Below are positions 60,397 through 64,000 of a stretch of 64,000 nt of DNA, piece after piece. Source of the DNA: Azadirachta indica (taxonomy: Eukaryota > Streptophyta > Magnoliopsida > Sapindales > Meliaceae); the NCBI GenBank assembly GCA_022749755.1, contig CM040451.1, positions 15,756,825 to 15,820,824 on the forward strand, in the 5' to 3' direction. The translations under genes and the position numbers were made by a program. How positions within the stretch are numbered: position 1 is the stretch's first letter; each line of letters opens with the position of its first letter. The notes below the pieces were generated by a model, which saw only the letters and a list, made by a program, of their open reading frames with translations, was not told the origin of the DNA and did no database searches.

Positions 60397-63170
60397 CACA
60401 TACATAATAATTATTAACTGTTTGGAGAGATGACCTGCAGTAAAAAAGAAGTCAACGTTACAATCAATTTAGTACAGACAAAAGTGCACTCTAATTAGAT
60501 GAATCATAAATTATGGTTACGTTTTATCAGTAAAGTCGGGTTTGAATAGATGTTAATTAAGAATATATACATAGAAAACTATAATTGTTCGAGAGAAATT
60601 AAACTAATAAATGTGCATGAATATGTAGTTATGAAGTTGATTAAAAATTTTCATTATGCAAATAAGGTGATTGTTGGGTGAAAATTTAATCAGAAAAATA
60701 TTTCTCCTCAAGCTAGCATCAATTCAAATGTTGCGTGAAGAAATTTATTCAAATTAAAAGATAACACCAAAAAGATAAGTGCAGAATCGTAACTCCAGCG
60801 AGCACCAAATTAATAATTGCTCATAATTATTTAATTATAAGAATTTAATTATCGATTTCGCTTACAAAATTAATATGACTATTGGTGCATCTAAATTCTT
60901 ATAAATAAAAGGTAAATTAGAAGAAAAAGATGCGCAATTCTTACTAAAACTATTGAAATTTTATCAAAATTTCTTTATATTTTTCACTCAACAATGAACC
61001 CAGATATCTAATTTAAGCATCATAGGGTTCTCATCAGGGAAGGTAGGTCCCTTTGATCATTGTTCTGTTTTGCAAAGTAGTTCAAATTTTGAGAGAAAAA
61101 ATTATACAATCTGCAAGTAGGATATACACATTTTAGTATTGGGTATTGAGGCTTACAAAAATCGGTATCAAGATTAATAAAAAAAGTTATTTTATTGATT
61201 TTAACACAATAAACCCAAGCGATAAATTATTTTATGAGAAAATTGAGAAAGAAAAGTCTGCCTAATATAAATTGCTACAGTTTGAGGCAAGTATATCTAT
61301 ATATTTATGTTCTTTATCATTTAAAACGCTCCCAAATTATTCTTTAATGCTAATTGTTTTCAATTAAGTAGCTACTAATATTAATATTTGATTATCCTAA
61401 AATTTTGTTTGTTGATGAAAGTTGTCACAAAATGTTCATTATAGCGGAAATAATTTGACTCGTAGAACCTCAAGAAGATATATTGGTACAATGGAACAAC
61501 GCAAAAAAAAAAAAAAAAAAGAGAGAGAAATTATTGAGAAGATCACTAGAACGACAAGAAAGAATAGTTAAAAGCACTGTTCAAGAAGAAGGTGACGTGT
61601 AGTTGCACTTAGCTTTTATTAATTGCATACAAATTTAAAAAGTTATTTCATTAATTAACCATTAAAACCATAACATATGACTAATAAGTGCATAAAATAC
61701 GCGTTTATTATTCATTTTTAAACTTGAATTATTTATTTATTCCTCAAGCTTAATTAGTATTTGATACGTTTGGACTATTTTGTGTAAATAATGAGACAAT
61801 TGACCATTCAAGGCAAATTTGGCTAAAAAAAAAAAGATATTTGAGGGATATATTACATGATAATTAGGTCTTAAAATGCAAATTATCATCCTTTGAAAGT
61901 TAAAGAAGTCACAATTCTGTCCCATGGCAGAATTGATGGCGCGATTGCGCCAAGTTTTTTGCCTTGAGACAGAATGCTAGTATCCTTGTGCTCTCGCACC
62001 ATTTTGGTGTCCCCACATTTGTTGGACTCACTTTGAATTTTTTCTTGAGATAAATCTGAGTCTTTAGATGATTTTTAGATGGCTTGATTTAGGAAAACTT
62101 AGGGTTATTTATTTTAGAGGTTTTGGGAAGATGGTAGCATACTTTTGGGGAAAGGGAATAACTTGATAGAAAAGAAAAGAAGGGAGATAGAGAGAAGTTA
62201 GAGAGAGATAGTGGATTGTGAAACAAGCAAAAGAAGAAATTCTGAAGAAAAGCTATCTATCATAATTCTTCTCTCTACTCTTATTTTATTTCATTGTATT
62301 AAATTTAACTACTTATGAATATTTGAGTATGTTGTGGATGATTGAGCTCATGAATGTTGGTGCTGAACTCTTTTCATGATTAGCTACATTTTGCACCTAG
62401 GGCAATTGTGAATAGTAATAGCAAATTTAATCGAAGGGTGTCTCATTGACACTTATTTTTAATTTATTGATGTGCTTGATACTTATTTTTAAATTTGAAC
62501 GTCCAATCCTTTACCCTTATTAATAATATGTGGCTTAGTTAAAAGTGAACTCTTTTAGTTTTTGCCCATTTAAAAGTAAATTCCTCTCGACAATTAGTTT
62601 ATTATCGACAATTTATATTCTCTGGTACATATGACATTTATATATTATAGTTTTATAAATAAAATATAATTTTTCTTATTTTAATAAATATTACAAATGA
62701 ACATAATTAAGTATAAAAAATAACAATTTTATTTATTTCAGAAAGTATACAAATTACGTGTTTTCAAGACTCTATCACTAAGAATTCTCTTATACAATCC
62801 CTAACATACATACCTACCCTATAAATTTGATTTACTCCCTTTGATCCTCTTTTTCATTTTCTAATTTATGTTGCAATATTCCAAATGGATCACAATTTAT
62901 AAATTCAAGAAATGACGTTTGAATAAAATTTTGTTCCCCGAATTTGAATCTTTTGCCCATATATATGAAATTATGTTGTATAATCATTAAAAAGAATTAC
63001 TTTTTATGAATAGGCCCCATTTCTTGGTGGATAGCACCAATTTCCCAGATTATACATATACATCTACATATACATATACATATATATACTTTTATTATTA
63101 TTATTATTCTTGGATTTTACAAGTCAACTCGGTTAACTCGGATTGGAGTCTTTTCAGAGTTCATTTCTCA
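58701..63170. other. AT-rich intergenic DNA with repeat scraps
   Basis: 59,150-59,350 resembles the ankyrin promoter-distal segment at 21,380-21,610 (gtttaagaaataatt, taatttgcctattgg). 60,234-60,268 and 60,310-60,344 are two copies of gtttgtgatgatctcaatca-type sequence. (AT)n lies at about 60,359-60,392. 61,900-62,500 is moderately GC-rich but has no supported gene. 63,006-63,419 is an open frame dominated by Tyr/Thr/Ser from TA-rich repeats and LTR sequence; I do not accept it as a gene. Confidence 0.45.
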
Positions 63171-63171
63171 T

Positions 63172-63668
63172 TGTTGGAAACTAAAACAAAATGCAAAAGC
63201 ATACATTTTTACTTTAGATCTCTAAATTTCGCTGTGAATCTCCAAACAAATTATTCCACTGCTTTCAAAGTAGTAGAAAATCACACAAAAGAAAATTCAG
63301 TCGCTTTACAATGCAAGAACCAACCCTATTTTTACTCACTCTCTATTATCTACCTAACTAATCCTATTTATAGTGATAGAAAGATTGATAGAAAGCTAAG
63401 TACAAGTCCCTTTAATTAATATTAAGATTAGAATTACGTAATTCTAATTTTAATTTAACTAAAAACTTTTTCTTTTATTAAAAATTATATGTTTTAATTT
63501 TTTATTTATATATAATAATCTGTTAATGGTACTAGATAATTATTTATTTATTTAAATAAATAATATTTATTACGCAAATAAATATTAATTCATTAATTAA
63601 ATTAAATTTTTGGGTCAATCGGGTCAACCTATAATAGGCACTACGTTGGGCCGAGCACAATTCCAACA
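63172..63668 (-). mobile_element. Retrotransposon LTR
   Basis: 497 bp bounded by the perfect inverted pair TGTTGGAA / TTCCAACA. On the minus strand a TATA box (cactataaatagg, about 63,366-63,378) is correctly placed. A purine-rich gatggcgag lies just outside the start, so this is a 3' LTR of a minus-strand element whose body would extend to the right. The flanking 5-mers (ctcat, ctcgc) differ, which argues against a simple solo LTR. Confidence 0.7.
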
Positions 63669-63810
63669 CTCGCCATCAACTTAGAGAAATGAAAATGACG
63701 TTGTTCGGTAATATGAATTGGAGAAAGCTTCTAAACAATCATTGTGCCAAGATAGTTTATAATAGATTCAATGCCAATACTCATCCTCTTAATTAAATCC
63801 AGACGCGCGC

Positions 63811-63846
<36 letters not shown>

Positions 63847-63854
63847 GATAAGAT

Positions 63855-63999
63855 TAATAAATTATTTTTTTATACAAAATTTTATATTAATTATAAATTT
63901 TAGATATAAATATATTAAAAAATTAAAATTACATCTGATTATATAATTAAGATACATATAATTAATATATATATTAAATATAATTTCAATTGTTAACTA
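63855..63999. mobile_element. AT-rich MITE-like element, cut by the window edge
   Basis: Similar in order to 24,320-24,505 (tttatattaattataaattt, ataattaatatatatatt, caattgtta). It follows an (AT)n run at 63,816-63,842. Confidence 0.4.
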
Positions 64000-64000
64000 T

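Noticed and set aside
61938..61951. ggcgc/gcgcc stem followed by a T run, resembling a bacterial intrinsic terminator
   Set aside because: The window is plant nuclear DNA and there is no adjacent gene. This is a chance short hairpin.
63006..63419. 137-aa plus-strand open frame
   Set aside because: It begins with Tyr/Thr repeats from a TA-rich microsatellite and runs antisense through an LTR. No domain is present.

Overview
This is nuclear DNA of a flowering plant, probably a woody eudicot. A Citrus-like genome is my guess from general appearance only. It is very AT-rich and gene-poor. The genes have introns with GT-AG borders, and the two recognisable protein families are land-plant ones: an ankyrin-repeat/PGG membrane protein and a patatin-like acyl hydrolase. 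Most of the rest is retrotransposon and MITE debris. There are no bacterial features.

Layout: 0-5.5 kb holds decayed Ty1/copia pol pieces and one LTR, with dispersed repeats and two gene relics between them. One relic is a scrap of an ankyrin gene 3' end at 3.2 kb; the other is a tail of the coiled-coil family at 3.8-4.0 kb. 5.5-6.9 kb is the 3' end of a LINE on the minus strand. 7-14 kb is LTR-like DNA, a perfect 130-bp tandem duplication, AT-rich DNA, and a roughly 1.1-kb transposon-like unit with long terminal inverted repeats. 14.1-19.0 kb holds the best gene of the window, a complete six-coding-exon ankyrin/PGG gene on the minus strand with a probable non-coding first exon. Degraded copies of its promoter, leader and first intron lie at 20.5-21.9 kb. 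21.9-25.4 kb is AT-rich DNA with MITE-like repeats.

25,384-44,528 is the same roughly 9.5-kb block twice, on either side of a 100-N assembly gap (34,897-34,996). Each copy carries two related, unrecognised coiled-coil genes (plus strand) converging on a patatin-like gene (minus strand). Only the right copy keeps patatin exon 1 (45,974-46,090). The left copy stops at the gap inside intron 1 and the right copy starts at the gap. That is what unmerged overlapping contig ends look like, so the true locus may contain one set of genes.

46.1-48.6 kb is patatin upstream sequence, partly repeated at 58 kb. 48.6-55.8 kb is a broken Ty3/gypsy element fused to an internally deleted Ty1/copia element with its LTR, followed by a gypsy RNase H scrap. 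55.8-63.1 kb is AT-rich DNA with repeat fragments, and an LTR lies at 63.2-63.7 kb.

No gene cluster with a shared pathway is visible. The most novel element is the coiled-coil/basic-tail gene family (two intact members plus a relic), whose function I cannot name. Ankyrin/PGG and patatin-like genes are both linked to stress and defence in plants, but nothing here shows that they work together.
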